Below, piece by piece: positions 1 to 13,100 of a DNA stretch of 64,000 nt. Positions within the stretch are counted from its first letter, which is position 1; each line of letters begins with the position of its first letter. A program made the translations under genes and the position numbers. A model generated the notes under the pieces. The model saw nothing but the letters and a program-made list of their open reading frames with translations, ran no database searches and was not told the DNA's origin. Origin of the DNA: Rhabdophis nuchalis (lineage: Eukaryota > Chordata > Lepidosauria > Squamata > Natricidae); the NCBI GenBank assembly GCA_039707465.1, contig CM077647.1, positions 42,129,110-42,193,109 of the forward strand, read 5' to 3'.

Positions 1-443
1 TGCAGCAGGTTATGGGAATTTTCATAAAATGGCTATTTTTGAAGGGGTACGGCAATGTATTACAATTGGTTTACTCATTAGAAAACTGATGAGGTTCCTC
101 CGTACTCTCTGCCAGACAATACTTGTCCTTCTCCCTCCCACCCCTTCCCTCTCCCCACTGGTAGATGATCATATTTGCTGTCAAAAGTTGCTTTTGTCCC
201 AAACTACTGATCCATAAAAGTGCCATATTTAAAATGAAATATTGGAAAGTCAGTAGAAGATATTTGTTGTGGCCTTGTCATGTTAGTTGGACACCAACGA
301 TATATTAAATTCTATGCAAAAGACATCTTAACTCCGCAACTTTACCTACAAAGGCAGGCAGAAGGGAGAAAAGAGTCATTTTCCGTAATCCCCTTGCAGT
401 ATTGGTGCAAAGTTTATCCAAAACTCCTTAATTAATATCAGCA
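1..443. other. No gene seen; pyrimidine-rich patch
   Basis: Nothing recognised except a C/T-rich patch at about 125-165. This is flanking sequence to the LINE remnant that follows and lies downstream of the THSD7A 3' end. Confidence 0.5.
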
Positions 444-996
444 GTGATTGTTTCCACTGACCTAGGAGAACTCATCTCAAATGATCTAAGCCCCACAGCT
501 CACTATAACAGAATTGCCAAAAACGCATTAAGAGTTGTTAACTTAATTTTGCGAAGTTTCTTCTCCAGTAACATTGTACTGCTAACTAGAGTATACAAAA
601 CCTTTGCCAGACCAATTCTCGAATACAGCTTCTCTGCCTGGAATCCACACTGTTTATCGGACATTAATACATTGAGCAGAGTACTCTGCTCCTCCACTCA
701 CAATAAAATCCATTATGCCATCAGGCTCGAAATTTTGAGTTTGGATAATCTGAAACTACACTGCCTGAGGTCTGACCTAAGCCTAGTACGCAAAATTGTT
801 TGCTAAAACATCCTACCTATCAATGACTACTTCAGCTTTAACCTCAATAATACATGGGCAAACAATCAATACAAACTCAAGGTAAGCAGTGTTTACCGCC
901 CCTGTCCTACTGTGCCCATCCACTTCTACTCATATTCCTTGTTCATGTCCATGTTCATACTTATATCCGCTATCCTGTGCATGTTTGACAAACCAA

Positions 997-1059
<63 letters not shown>

Positions 1060-1060
1060 A
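444..1060 (+). mobile_element. LINE 3' remnant (Rex1/CR1-like clade) with AATA tail
   Basis: Plus-strand translation retains the reverse-transcriptase C-terminal region (VYKTFARPILEYSFSAWNPH, then LEILSLDNLKLHCLRSDL). It matches in order the minus-strand remnant at 42.9-44.6 kb. It ends in a perfect (TAAA)n run at about 998-1060, a typical 3' tail of this kind of LINE. The usual residues after the WNPH motif are lost and the frame is broken, so it is inactive. Confidence 0.65.
998..1060. repeat. (AATA)n microsatellite
   Basis: About 15 uninterrupted copies of a 4-bp unit, at the 3' end of the LINE remnant, probably grown from its tail. Confidence 0.95.
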
Positions 1061-1804
1061 TTCACCAACTGTCTGTCAAAATTCATTCCCAGTTGCAGGA
1101 TTTGTAGCCACTCCCCTCTCTCCGGGACACATATTTCTGTTTCTTTTATAGAGGCAGGATGTACCACTGTATCTTCTCCAGAACTCATCTGTAGGGCAAT
1201 AACTTAAAAGCACTATTCTCATTAGAACTGGCATTCTAATTTGCTAATCACTGACAGACCAGGTGGAATCTGCCATAAAGAAATGGCTGACAAATCTCCA
1301 GTTTCAACAGGCACTCAAATTCCCTTTGTTTTCTATTTTTTCACAGAATAATGACTGATTTGCCTTTCACAAAGGAAGGGACATCTAGATGCCTAGGAAC
1401 TCCTCAAATCTCTGTTACTTTTCCCTCATGTTTTGAGTCTCTACTAAACATTATTTTAATTTTGTTGAACCTTTGACTGCCAAGAACTTTCTATCATAAA
1501 GTCCTCAAAGAAGAGATTTACTCTCAGCACCTTTGACTCTGCATTAAACACTATTTTAATTTTAAACATGTTTAAAAATGTGAAACATATAATAAAATGA
1601 ATCTACGATGTGTAATCTTGGGAAACTAAATAAATCAAACTAAAATCTGCTTTGCAATTTTACAAACATTTTTTTTCCTCTGTAAAAGAGAATTTGGTTT
1701 GATTGCTTTATTTTGTTTGTTTGTTTTACCAAGGATGTTCAAGAATTTCCTCATTAATTCTCTCGGTGGCATTTGGGGCTTGCATCATTATATAACTGCC
1801 TATG
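1061..1804. other. No feature recognised
   Basis: AT-rich single-copy-looking sequence; only short homopolymer and TTTG runs stand out (around 1716-1725). Confidence 0.5.
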
Positions 1805-2385
1805 TTCTTTTAAAAAAAATATTTTTAATTGAATGTTTTAATCTTTAAAAAAGAAAAACACAACAAGAAAGAACAAAACACAAAACATACATAACAATAT
1901 ACAGTAATTTTACACCCTTCTGTATTGGCTTTCCTGCTTAGCTTTTATAATTCTCCATTCTGCATTGCCTTCCTATTGTTTTAACCTTGTCCTATAATAT
2001 AACAACAGTAGTATTAACACTTATAATGACATTAATTATTTGTATCACCATATATTTATATTCTCTATTTTCTGTTTTGGCTTCTGGTTTCTAGCCACAT
2101 ACATTTTATTCCATACTTCACAGAAGTCCAATTCTTCTCTTTCTTTTAGTTCTACTGGCATTTTGTCCATTTCTGTGCATTCGAGTATTTTCCTGATTAT
2201 AGTTTCATCTGAGGGTGTATTGATTTTTTTCCAGTTTTGTACGAAAGCAATCCTGGCTTCAGTGTGTACGTGTATGATTATGTATTGAGATTGTTTATCC
2301 ATTTTTTGGTCTAGTAGTCCTAATAAGAAGGCTTCTGGTTTGAGTTCTATTTTTCGCTCAGTAATTTCTTCCAAAATCACTGCCT
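1805..2385 (-). mobile_element. L1-type LINE, ORF2 C-terminus and 3'UTR fragment
   Basis: The minus strand at 2045-2380 encodes an open 111-codon piece with EAFLLGLLDQ, YIIIHVHTEARIAFVQNWKK and ILECTEMDKMPVELKERE, the pattern of the L1 ORF2 C-terminal end. Below it, 1810-2040 reads on the minus strand as an AT-rich 3'UTR-like stretch. It is 5' truncated. An unbroken frame this long suggests a moderately young copy, but without the endonuclease and polymerase domains it cannot move by itself. Confidence 0.6.
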
Positions 2386-3420
2386 ATGTTCTTAGTTACA
2401 TACTTTCCTAATAACTCTGAAACTTTTCATGTTCCCCATTTGTAATAGTCTCATTTGAGTAGTTCACATGTGATGCTTCTGTTTTGGAATGAATGGGAAC
2501 TAAGATTTCTGAAAAATCGAGAGGGGGGGTGACGGGACAAAAGATAAATTCGTCAAATATATTTCTTGGCCACTCCAGTCATATATGTGCAATAATAATA
2601 ATATATGCTACAGGCTCCTTTGGAAGAAAGTTTCAGGCTGCAAGACATCTGATAGCAAAAATGCAAGAGAATTTGTCTGTGGGTGGGTGTTACCAGATGT
2701 CCATCAAAGAGAAGGACTTGTCCTTTTTGTCTTCATGTCTTCCATCTGGCAACATAGTCTTAAAATAAAGCATTATCCAGCTTGCAGTGTCTTTTTTTTA
2801 AAAAAATCGAACTGCAACAGTAGTCATTCCTAGTTTCATGTATTATCACTTTTTAAATTCTCCACTTCTTTCTTTTCATCATCCACTGACAGACTCAACA
2901 ATCTAGATTTAAATTATTTATTTCCTGATTCTAGCAACCGGCTTCAATACAAAACTCTTCAAATGTGTACTGTAATCTGTAGTTCACATGTTTTGTCATT
3001 TATTTCGATGGTAAAATTTGAATAGTGGATCATTGTGAATTTTATATTACCACTAGGAAATGTTTCTGAAAATAATGATTATATTGCAAATCAATAACAA
3101 TATTTTCTGATGGTGGAAAAACTAACACAGGCCTTAGTACAATTTCGACTGCTTTTTGATGTAATTTTTACTGGAAAGTTAAATAGTTAACGTGTCCTCT
3201 TTTTCCTGCAGTTGTCCTATTCAGTTATAACTATTCAAATAACTGCTAACCCCACTTTTCAATCTAAATGATCTGGCACTATTTGATATAAGTGATTTTT
3301 TTTTTTAAAGGAAATTATGCTAACATGTTTAAAAAAACCTAAGTGAACATTGTTCTTTTTTTAAAAAAAAAACATGTTTTGTAATGTCTATAAATATTCT
3401 CAGTCATTTAGGTCATGGTT
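2386..3420. other. No feature recognised
   Basis: AT-rich sequence with poly-T runs near 3298 and 3355; no coding or repeat structure that I can name. Confidence 0.5.
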
Positions 3421-4062
3421 GTCCCAAAGGTGCTTTTTTCAAGAGGTAACTGGACTTTCTGGTTTTTCTTTGAAGATATTTCACTTCTCATCCAAAAAGC
3501 TTCTTCACTTCTGACTGGATGGTGGGGAATGGAAGGATGTATACATTGGTGTGGAGCCTTATTGTAACTGTTGAAAGGACTATATTGTAGACTTAAGAAA
3601 GATGATGTTGTATCCTTCCATGTCTGTTGAGAGAGGGCTGTTCAGACATAGAGGGCCTTTTTGATGCCTCTTCCAAATCAGTGATCCTCTCTGTCCAAAA
3701 TATGGACTTTGTTATCTTCAAAAGAGTGGCCTGTGTCTTTTAATAATGACACAGTTAAAGTCCAGGTGGCCTTAATGACCTGCTAAAAGAATGCAAATGT
3801 CCAGATTTCAACAGTTCCAAGAAGGCTCCACACTAATTTGCACCACTCAGATGACCCCGGTGTCACAAATAAACCTCCAGGTGATCTTAATAACCCACTA
3901 AAATAATGCAATTGACCAGCTGTCTGCAAGAAGTAAAAATCCTTCCATTCTTCACCATCCAGTCAGAGCTGAAGAAGCTCCTTGGATGAGAAGCAAAACG
4001 TCTTAAAAAAACACACCAGAAAGTTCAGTTGCCTCTTGAAAAAAAAACAGTTGGGACATGTT
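3421..4062. mobile_element. Penelope-like retroelement remnant with inverted ends
   Basis: The left end (gttgtcccaaaggtgc, then the tcatccaaaaagcttcttca block) is repeated inverted at the right end (block at about 3950-4060), arms roughly 100 bp or more. A second block containing gtgtggagcctt is also found inverted near 3830. The sequence gatgagaagcaaaacgtct and its neighbours resemble the ends of Penelope/Neptune-type elements as I remember them; inverted end repeats are usual for that class. No reverse transcriptase or GIY-YIG frame remains. Family assignment is tentative. Confidence 0.45.
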
Positions 4063-4094
4063 TTGTAATCTCAAGTTTTAAAAGGAGGAATTGG

Positions 4095-4439
4095 AGACTA
4101 CCCGTATTTGTTGGAGTATAAGACGAACCTTTTTGCCTCAGAAAAGAGGCTGAAAATCTAGGTGTGTCTTATACCAATTTCGTTGTATTTAAGTACAATG
4201 ACAATAAAGATTATACTTGTACACCAAACACAGATTTTCTTTTGCCTCCTGAAGCCCCTCCCCTTCACCAAAATGGCCATGCATAGCCTTATGGAGGCTT
4301 TTACAGAGCTCCTAAGGGCTGGGGAGGGCAGAAATGACATAAAAATGGCCTGTTTTTTGCCCCTCCCAGCCCCCAGAAGCACTCTATAAGCTTCCTAAAG
4401 ATTATGCATGCAATTTTTTTTGACAAAAAATGGGCCGTT
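4095..4439. repeat. Degenerate interspersed repeat, unassigned
   Basis: The block gtataagacgaac near 4118 and its near-inverted partner ggtgtgtcttatacc near 4160 suggest a small dispersed element of a type frequent in squamates. Boundaries and family are unknown. Confidence 0.35.
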
Positions 4440-4487
4440 TTTTGCTTGTTTTGCCCCTCCTCAGTATTTTCCCTCTCTCTATCTTTG

Positions 4488-4544
4488 CCTACCTACCTAC
4501 CTCCCTACCTACCTACCTCCCTACCTCCCTACCTACCTACTCAC

Positions 4545-4614
<70 letters not shown>
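4488..4614. repeat. (CTAC)n then (CT)n microsatellite
   Basis: Imperfect CTAC/CTCC units at 4488-4540 pass into about 30 perfect CT units to 4614. The long open frames across it are low-complexity artefacts. Confidence 0.95.
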
Positions 4615-4616
<2 letters not shown>

Positions 4617-4629
4617 GCTACCTACCTAC

Positions 4630-5040
4630 CATGCAGCCTCCTGGGACCATAAATGGGCCACTTGAAAGTGTGTCACCCCCCCATGCCTAGTTTTGGCCCT
4701 AGTAGGCATCCATACAGCCTCCTGGGACCATAAATGGGCGACCTGGGAGTGTGTCACCCCCATGACTAGTTTTGGGCCTAGTAGGCATCCATACAGCCTC
4801 CTGGGACCATAAATGGGCCACCTGAAAGTGTGTCACCCCCCATGCCTAGTTTTGGCACTAGTAGGCATCCATACAGCCTCCTGGGACCAAAATGGGCCAC
4901 CTGGGAGTGTGTCACCCCCCCCCATGCCTAGTTTTGGGCCTAGTAGGCATCCATACAGTCTCCTGGGACCAAAAATGGGCCACCTGGGAGTGTGTCAGCC
5001 CCCATAACTAGTTTTGGGCCTAGCAGGCCTCCATGCAGTG
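4630..5040. repeat. Minisatellite, ~80-bp unit, about five copies
   Basis: Units start cagcctcctgggacc and end cctagtaggcatccata; spacing between the first copies is 81 and 79 bp. It lies inside composite repeat A. Confidence 0.9.
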
Positions 5041-5382
5041 TGGCAATGTTGGAAGCTTATTTGGTTGCTGAAGAAACGACTGTTGGAAATGTGAGGGGTC
5101 TGTGCATGATGCATCATAAGAAGCAGCCAGATGGGAGGAACCAGAGGGAGGTGAAAACCTGAGAAGTGCATACTTTTTATGTTTGTGCTGCTTGCACATG
5201 ACACACGTGTGCCAGCCACACAAAATGTATGTATGATTGCATCAGAAGTCCTTGGGAACATTGTGTGAAAATTTGGTGCTGATGGGTGCACTACTTTCTC
5301 AGATTAGCGGCTTTGCAAAAACTATTTTACATTTTTATTTATATAGATGAAAAACGTTTCCACCAATAGATGTTTTCTTCAA

Positions 5383-5505
5383 CTCTGGCAAATGCAACGA
5401 CTGCAATTTCCAGAATTCCCAAGCCATCATACTTGCTGGGAAATTTTGGGAGCTCTTGTCCATACTTGCCAACTTTAAGATGGCAAATTTGAACAACACA
5501 ATCAT
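5383..5505. mobile_element. Degenerate palindromic short element (hAT-like family)
   Basis: Carries the diagnostic block ccagaattccc and an opposing tgggaaattttgggagct, then gccaactttaagatgg. These are the shared pieces of the 135-bp foldback family seen at 46975 and 51498. Ends are worn and no target duplication was found. Confidence 0.45.
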
Positions 5506-7299
5506 AGAATCTAGAAAAAACTATTATGCCACTTTGAGAATCTTGGGAGAAAGATGGGACTTTGGGGATAAAAATCAGATCTTATTTTTATTTTGTTGCT
5601 TTAGATCAATTTTCTTCAATTCAGTGATGGCCATCAACATTCACTTTTAGGTTCCACCATCTCTACACAAGACAGCCACAGGTTTTGGACATCATATAGC
5701 CATTTTGCTGGGATTTCTGACATCTGAAGCCCAATTGATCTGAAAATTAGGTTGAGAAAGTCTAAGCTTCACAGAATCTTGAAGGATTGAAATGACATCT
5801 GCCAAGAGCTCAAAGCAAGCACAATTGGCTTCTTCAGGATTCTAATTAGAACAAAGTTTTCATTCGTCTTTTTTTATCCTTTCCATTGGCACAAAAATGT
5901 ATATTCAACAGGTTTTGTCCTATAATAATCCATTGGAATCTTACTTCAATTGGATATATTTCTGCCACAGTGAATGACTTCATGATTGAAATCAAAGGAT
6001 GCTGCCATCTGCTACATCATCTTTCTAGCCAATCTTAATCTATTTTTAACAGGCTATCATTTTGGGGCCAAGGACGTGTTACTGATTCCCAAAAGTTAAA
6101 TTGAATAGGTTGGATACATCTGCATTATGTTGCCAGAGCTTATCACTCCAGCCACATCAGAGATTCTATCATTTTCATAAAAATCATTGACGTGTCACTC
6201 TAAAGCTGCCTTAAGAGTCCATTTAATCGGGACTATTGTGCTTTGTGAGTTTTCAGCTGATGCCTTTTCCAATATATACAAAACTCCATTCTGGCAACAT
6301 TAAAACCAATTAGCACCGAGTTGCCACTTCAGAAGTGAATTAAAGCTGACAGCCCAATCAATAAAAATGAGGTAAATATCCAGCTGAGGGGGGAAAAGGC
6401 CATCTGTTCATCTCTGAGAGGACACGAAGAAAAGGGGGTTGGATGGGGGATGGAACTGGTGTACAACATGACATGCATAATCTTCTGTTTTCTTGTCACA
6501 GTGCCAGCACTCTGACCATACCTGAAAGCCATACCCATTTTTCAATACTTAATTTTCTTTTCCAAGTATGTCAAAATTGGGAAGCAAAATTGGGAAGCAC
6601 AGCCTTTCAGAAGTTTCTGAAATATCACTTTCAGCATCCTTCATCATTTCCCACATTAGCTGATCCTATGGGGCCTTGTAGTGCAGCCATAATTGTATAT
6701 GCCTTATTCTGGATTTAGGGTATATGAAGCCCAGCCTTTCTGTAGTAGACAAAGTAAAGCTTCAAGCAAAAATAAGCAGGAGATTCACCATTTTGAGGGA
6801 GGTTGAAGCCAAGTGAACCAAACATGATGAAAAATGTGCAGGCCTATTTTATACAAGTGTTGTGGCTAGGATCATTGGTTCTTTCCTTAAAACATTCGTA
6901 AATGTAGTCTAGTTCTTACGGTTTTACTATATATTGCCCAAAGTCCCATTTGTGAGATGGCCAGGTATATTAATTTGATAAACACATTAACAAATAAAAA
7001 GCAAAATGGGTTTGGTTGTTGTTTTTGTTTATTCAATTTACACATGGTAGGTCCCTGTCTTGTAATGATGACCTTGGGCAACAAACATTTAAAAAATAAA
7101 AAAATATTAGCACAGAGTAAAGCAGCTATATAGAGATTCATCACTGGTGTCCTTGGAAAAGAAAAGAAACCTTCAAATTCAGTTATGCATTAAATTAGGG
7201 AGGGAGGGGAGGAAGGGACTATTTTCTAATGCTCGTGGATCATAATTCAAGTTTTTTGGATTACCTGTGGTTGTGATAAACATGGTGATAAGGGATGTG
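5506..7299. other. No feature recognised
   Basis: Unremarkable AT-rich sequence, downstream of THSD7A. The short open frames here have no recognisable motif. Confidence 0.5.
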
Positions 7300-7659
7300 G
7301 TGGGGACAGGGTGGCTCAGTGGCTAAGACACTGAGCTTGTCAATCAACAGGTTGACAGTTCGAATCCCTAGCGCCATGTAATGGAGTGATCTTCCTTACT
7401 TGTCCCAGTTTCTGCCAACCTAGCAGTTTGAAAGCATATAACAGTGCAAGTAGAAAAATGGGGACCACCTTTGGTGGGAAGGTAACAGCGTTCCTTGCAC
7501 CTTCGGCCTTTAGTCATGCTGGCCATATGACCACGGTGTCATCTTCAGACAGTGCTGGCTCTTCAGCTTTGAAACAGAGATGAGCACCCCTGGCTGGCTC
7601 ATCACCACTGAGTCAGGAATGGTTATAGCATATAAGTGCAAGGGGAACCTTTACCTTTT
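7300..7659 (+). mobile_element. Sauria-type tRNA SINE, near full length
   Basis: The head has an RNA polymerase III A box (tggctcagtgg) and B box (gttcgaatcc); the body continues gccaacctagcagtttgaaa and ttggtgggaaggtaacagcg. The end is ggggaacctttacctttt, the Bov-B-like tail used for mobilisation in trans. About 360 bp, essentially complete. Confidence 0.88.
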
Positions 7660-8094
7660 AGAAATATGGGCATGGTTCAGAAAGTTCAAGGAATAATGAT
7701 TTGGGAGAAAGAAATAGGATATGAAAAAATGTATAACATTTTATGAAGCAACATGTAACCTTGGTGATCTCAAAAATTTAAACAAGGTCAGACCCAGTGC
7801 TAGAATGAAAAATGACCAGGAAACAGCATCGCTTAAGCTTGATTGAGATGTTGAAACTAAATTCCCAGAGGGCATGAATAAAACCTTTCCCCAGCAAAGG
7901 AGATGGATAACTGCAGATAGTCAATAGAAGTTCAATTTGTAGAAATCTTTGCCTGAGGCTTCTTTTAGAGTAGGAGCTTAAGAGCCCCAAGTAAACATTT
8001 TGGATGAGATCTCCATCATTACATTTGTTATCAGTTAAAGAGATAGTGGAATCATTTGAGGGAGGAAACTGCTTTGCTACCTGCACCTTGCCAC

Positions 8095-8435
8095 TGGGAG
8101 GAAGGAATGCCAGCACAGACAATGAAGACTTGGGTTCCGGGCAGTATGTCCCAGTACGGGCACACTGGTGGTAGCTGGGAGCAGCAGCCACTGTGCCAGA
8201 ACACCTGCCCATCTGCCCATCTGCCCACCTGTGTTCCTTACCACTTTTTGAGGGAAATGGACCAATTGCACACACACACAGAGCATGCGGCATCTGCATG
8301 ACCTCCGCTGAGCAGCTCAGTGTCGCTGGGTGGTGGTGTGTGCATGCGTGCACAGTGTATGTGCCCAATGAGCATGCCCAGCCCCATCTCATAGTACCGG
8401 TTGTGATGAGATCCGGAACCCACTACTAGTGGGTA
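8095..8435. mobile_element. Probable non-autonomous hAT-like element
   Basis: A GC-richer island with ccagtacgggcacactgg on one side and taccggttgtgatgagatccggaaccc on the other. The same words appear inverted at 43.2-43.4 kb. The open frames of 60-200 codons across it are not conserved coding sequence. Boundaries approximate, no clear target duplication. Confidence 0.4.
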
Positions 8436-10104
8436 GGTGGGTGGGTGGCAAAAATAAGCATTGGCATTTGTATCAATACATATCAGGGTCCACAAAAACC
8501 CTGCAGCCACTTGACATGAGTTTTCTAGAGCTTGTACCTGCCATCTATTGTTTGCTCTTGTGAACATGTGTTAAAGCCTTCTGTTTCACTTCAATCTGTT
8601 ACCCTCCTGTTGGTTCCTCTATGGTGACAAGCTGATTTTTCAAAAGAGCACAGCCAAATTTTGGGGTTTCTTTTGAAGTTAGAGATTGGTCATAGGCCTA
8701 TGCTTATGGACACCAAAGCAGCTGCTACCCTTATCCATGTTGTATTGACTCCATTTTTTTAGGGCTTACACTGTAATTCTGATGTGATACTCATTACAAA
8801 ATAGTGCAATCTTTGGCTTCTAGCCTTGTCTTCTTTCCTATTTCCCTTGGTGTCCTTTTTTCAGAAGATCTCTTGCAAAGGATGGAGTAGGAGAAGGGGA
8901 GCATGGCCTTTCATTTTAGTTTTGTGCAACTATCATCCACATCCTATACTTTGAATGGCAAACCAACAAGGGCTGGAGGAGGGACTAGGTAGAAGGGTCA
9001 TACCAAAAACAGTCTATTTCCCTAGTTGTGAGGGAAAGATGGCCCAAGGATTATACCTTCCCATCTACCACATTTATTCCCATGAATTACTAACTTTCTT
9101 TCTAGCCTATTTTTAGGTTGTATGGAAGAATCATATGTGCGGCTTCTTTGGGCATACAAAAATTCGAAAATAATTATTTATATTTGTAACCTGTAGAATT
9201 TACATGCTGTTGATGGGAAAATAGGTTAGGCATGGCTACAGCCTTTTATTATGCACACTATGTTGTAATTTGTACTACATACTGTCTTTCCTTCTCTTTT
9301 TAATGAAGTCTGGGTCAGTGGCCCACAATATAGTATGACTGAGTGGTTTTAAATAATTTTCAGTGGGCTTTTAGTGATGAGAACTTTCAAAATAGGTGTC
9401 AGAGAAGGGGAAAAACAGCAGCTTGGGGACAAATAAAAAAAATACTGAGTTGACGATTATTTTATTACCATGGAAATGGAGAATACTCAAAGGTGTCAAT
9501 CAGACCATTGCAGACGTCCATGTATTATATACAGCCTGAAATCCCAGCCAAAGAAAATAAACAATATAAAACCACCAAGAATTGTGGTGACATGTTCAAC
9601 AGCTAGAAACAATTAGAAAACCACCTGAAATTTGGGCTTCCCAGAATACAGAAAGTTGAATGCTTAATTTTCCACTGTATAATAATATCTTCTGTGGCCA
9701 TATCCTTCCTGGCGTCAGTTATATTGTATGAATAGATCTGAGAAGGAGGATTTCCCATGGAACATTTTAGTAGCATTGTTATAGAGTTAAGAGAAGTCTT
9801 GCCATTGAAACATTTTTTGAAAATGTTCTTCTTCTGGGAGGGTCTTAAGAATTAACACCTGGGTCTTCTTATATGTACAATGGAGAAGGTATTTATGTAC
9901 AGCTGTTGCAATCATTTGAATATTTAAAGTATGAAAAGGCAGCCTAACTTTTAGTTTAAATGAGGAGAATTATAATGAATTTCTGGACCTTAAGACTATT
10001 GGTGGCATACAGTGTTACTACTAGTGTTTCATTCTGAAAAGTTGCATCTACTTACTCCAATGCAGCAACACAACAAAGCAGTTAAGTCACTTATCCATTT
10101 TGTG
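8436..10104. other. No feature recognised
   Basis: AT-rich, repeat-poor sequence below the probable 3' end of THSD7A. Confidence 0.45.
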
Positions 10105-13100
10105 TTAATATTTATTGTTTGCATCATCTCAGTTATGTACAAATATCCCATTTGAAAATGTAAGTACGTTTACATTTCCACGTGTTCCACATTAACTGAA
10201 TAAAGTTTGGTGACAATATACACACATTTGCAGCTGTATATAAATATTTTGTTCATTAAAAAAGAAAAAATCATAATTAAAAAATGAAAATGCTTACAAA
10301 TTAACAAAAAGTAAACATTTCCCCAGTCATTCATGTTCATAATCTAAGGAAAAGAGAGGAGAAAATTCAAGTAAATTGTGGCTGCAATCCTGTGCATACT
10401 TAGGTGAATAGAAACCCTACTGAATGCAACAGGGTTACTTTCTTAGTAAACACTCAGGATTGCATTGAACATTATGCAAGAGAATTTTCTTTTTACCTTG
10501 GGAAAGCAAAATTTGCAAAAAGTTAAAAGGTATTTCTTTTCTTTCCAAAACTTTCTTTTACAATGTTGTTTACATGATTTAAAATTAATCATTTTAAAGC
10601 ATTACATTTGGGGAAAAAACACACAAAACATATGTCACAAAGTGGAGTTTTAAAACTGAAAATGTTGGAAGAACTAGCAAATGTAATCATATTTTAAAAC
10701 TACCATTTATAAGCTGAAGTTACAAACAGAACAGAATTAAGAAAATGCACACTCAGTATTTCCAGGATGGGTTAAAGATATAGAATCACTGAAAATGTTA
10801 TTTTTTACACGTTAACAATTTACTGCTGTGGCTTATTTAGGCACTGGATTTGTAGAAACAGTTTTTAAAAACAACTTCATCTTAAACAGATAAGATATTT
10901 GTAATCACAGACTCAAAACTACTTTTTGTTTGCTAAATTTAACACAATCCAGGCTATGTTTCTGACTTTCTCGCTGGCCCAATGACGATTTAAATATTTT
11001 TTTTCTTTACATTAAAAGAAAACTAAGCATTTTGCACATCTTACCTTTCTGGGCTGCACTCCTTACTTGAGACTAAATTCTACTGAACACATTTGACTTG
11101 CTTCCAAAAGACCATGTTAATATTACCATGTTGAATACAATCAGGTTTGGTGGTTCTAATTGGATTGGTATCTTTGAGAGGTAAGTAAGTGAGTAAACTG
11201 GTTGAATGGTTTATTTATTTTCCTAACAGCTGTTGCTCAAGGATGCTTAGACCGTTCCTCCTTCATGCTGATAACTGCAGATTCACCTCATATGGGAGCA
11301 CCTTTTAAAATATCCTCAACAGTATTAGAATAGACAGTTTCTGAACCTGTATCAACATTGAAAACATTATGGCTAGATTGTGTGGCAGAATTCTCAGCGA
11401 ACAGAATGTGAATTAAGTTAAAGACTGAGCTAAACCATCCCATACCCAAGATATATATTGCAGAGGAAGGCTTTGCAGGGGTTATACAGTAGGTGACTAA
11501 TTTTTACAAAGTGTTGGCTCCAGAGACCAAAAGTAATGTCTATAGTCTTACCTCCATTACCAGTGATGTTTTTCCCAGATGCTGGACTGAAAAAAGGAAT
11601 GTCAGAGTAGATTAGAGTGTGATGAAAAGCATATCCAAAACTCAAAATTTCTGGAGATGAAAATATTCTGCTACACCTTAGATACAGTATAATTTGTATA
11701 CATCTTCATGGAAAATAGAAAGCCTCTCACTATACAATAATTACACAAGTGGAGAATTTACTTTCACTGATGAATTAAGAATACTGTTTCATACTTTATC
11801 TTATAGCTGAGTAAAAGGAGGGCTCATCAGACATCCGAATGTAAAACAGCCTTCCTTGAAGTATGATAAAGGCATGTGGGAATGACCTTGAGACTTACAA
11901 GATTCTGTTAATGTAAACTCACAATGAAGCCTAATTAGTTCATTGGGTGTGCTCCATCTCTGGACAACCTTGCAAGAATGACATCAGGTTTACAAGTCTG
12001 AAAGTACATTTCTCTGTCTCCTTGCCTTTGCAGCCCAAGAAACTAGAGAGGGTTCCTTCTGAGATGTTTGCCACATCCACATTCCTTCTACAGGCTCAGA
12101 TGCCTTATATCCAATTGTTGCCTGGTTGTGGTTTCCCCTCCCCCACAATCTTCAAGATCATTCCCATTAGAGATGTCGAGGCTGTTGCAATCTATAGGGC
12201 TAAGAGCAGCTGCTTTGGAGACCTTCTCACATCATGTTGTGTGCAGTGCCACAATCAGTCTTTCACTTATGGCCACAACTGGAACTGGAATATCAGTTGC
12301 TAAGCAATGCAGCCATTAAACAAGTCGACACCAGATTGGACCAGATTTTACAACTATTTCCACCATAGTTAAGTGAATCATCGTGGAAGCTAAGTGAATT
12401 TCACCTATGGTTATTAGGTGAACCATACAGTTGTTAAGTGAATTTGGATTTCTCATTTTTTTGGAAGCTGGATAGGAAAGCTGTCAGGGTGGAAAGGCAG
12501 TCAAGTGACCACAAAACACCACAACTTCGGTATATAGGTGAACTGGTAGACGAATGGCCAAATTGTGGTCATATAACCACAGGAGTGGTGTGTGTATCTA
12601 AGTTAAAGGACAAGTCATAACTCACTTTTTCAGAGGCCATTGTAATTTCAAACTGTTGTTAAATGAATGAGTATAAGTCAAATATTACTTATAAAAGAAT
12701 AGGGCTTTAATCACAAAAACCACATCTATCATCCTGCAGGTTTTTATATGCTACCACAGATAACCCCAGGTGCTTCACAATTCAGGGACCAGTTTCCCCT
12801 ATACTTTTTTTTAAAACAAAAAAATGTGTTTTTAAAAAGCTTGCTGAGTCAAGAAACCTGGCAAGGGTCTGAAGAGGGGGTTATAGGCAACACATTGTCT
12901 GATTTAATTAATCACTACATAATGCTCCAGGCATAATACACATTAAGAAGATTTAGCTTATTGACATAGACCTGAGATGTCAGAACTAATAATATCGTGT
13001 GTAACAGGAGTCTGATAAAATTGATAAGCTATATTGCTTATTTATCTGTTTATAACTAGAGATATATACAGAGGATCTTAAATGGACATTGTTTGAAAGG

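Larger units (their letters stand above)
4440..5350 (+). repeat. Satellite-bearing composite repeat, copy A (5' truncated)
   Basis: In order: CTAC array, CT array, five or so copies of an ~80-bp minisatellite, then a unique tail (gttggaagcttatttggttgctg and onward) ending in ttttacatttttatttatatagat. The same order and the same tail recur at 28.1-29.5 kb and 47.9-50.4 kb. Copy A lacks the 5' head with gcattgctgtggcccagtct that the other two show. No protein-coding capacity is visible. Confidence 0.75.

Noticed and set aside
7311..7375. tRNA-like A and B boxes
   Set aside because: They belong to a Sauria SINE head, not to a functional tRNA gene.
7778..8392. 204-codon minus-strand open frame
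   Set aside because: Runs across a dispersed GC-richer element and intergenic sequence; no domain or codon pattern of a gene.
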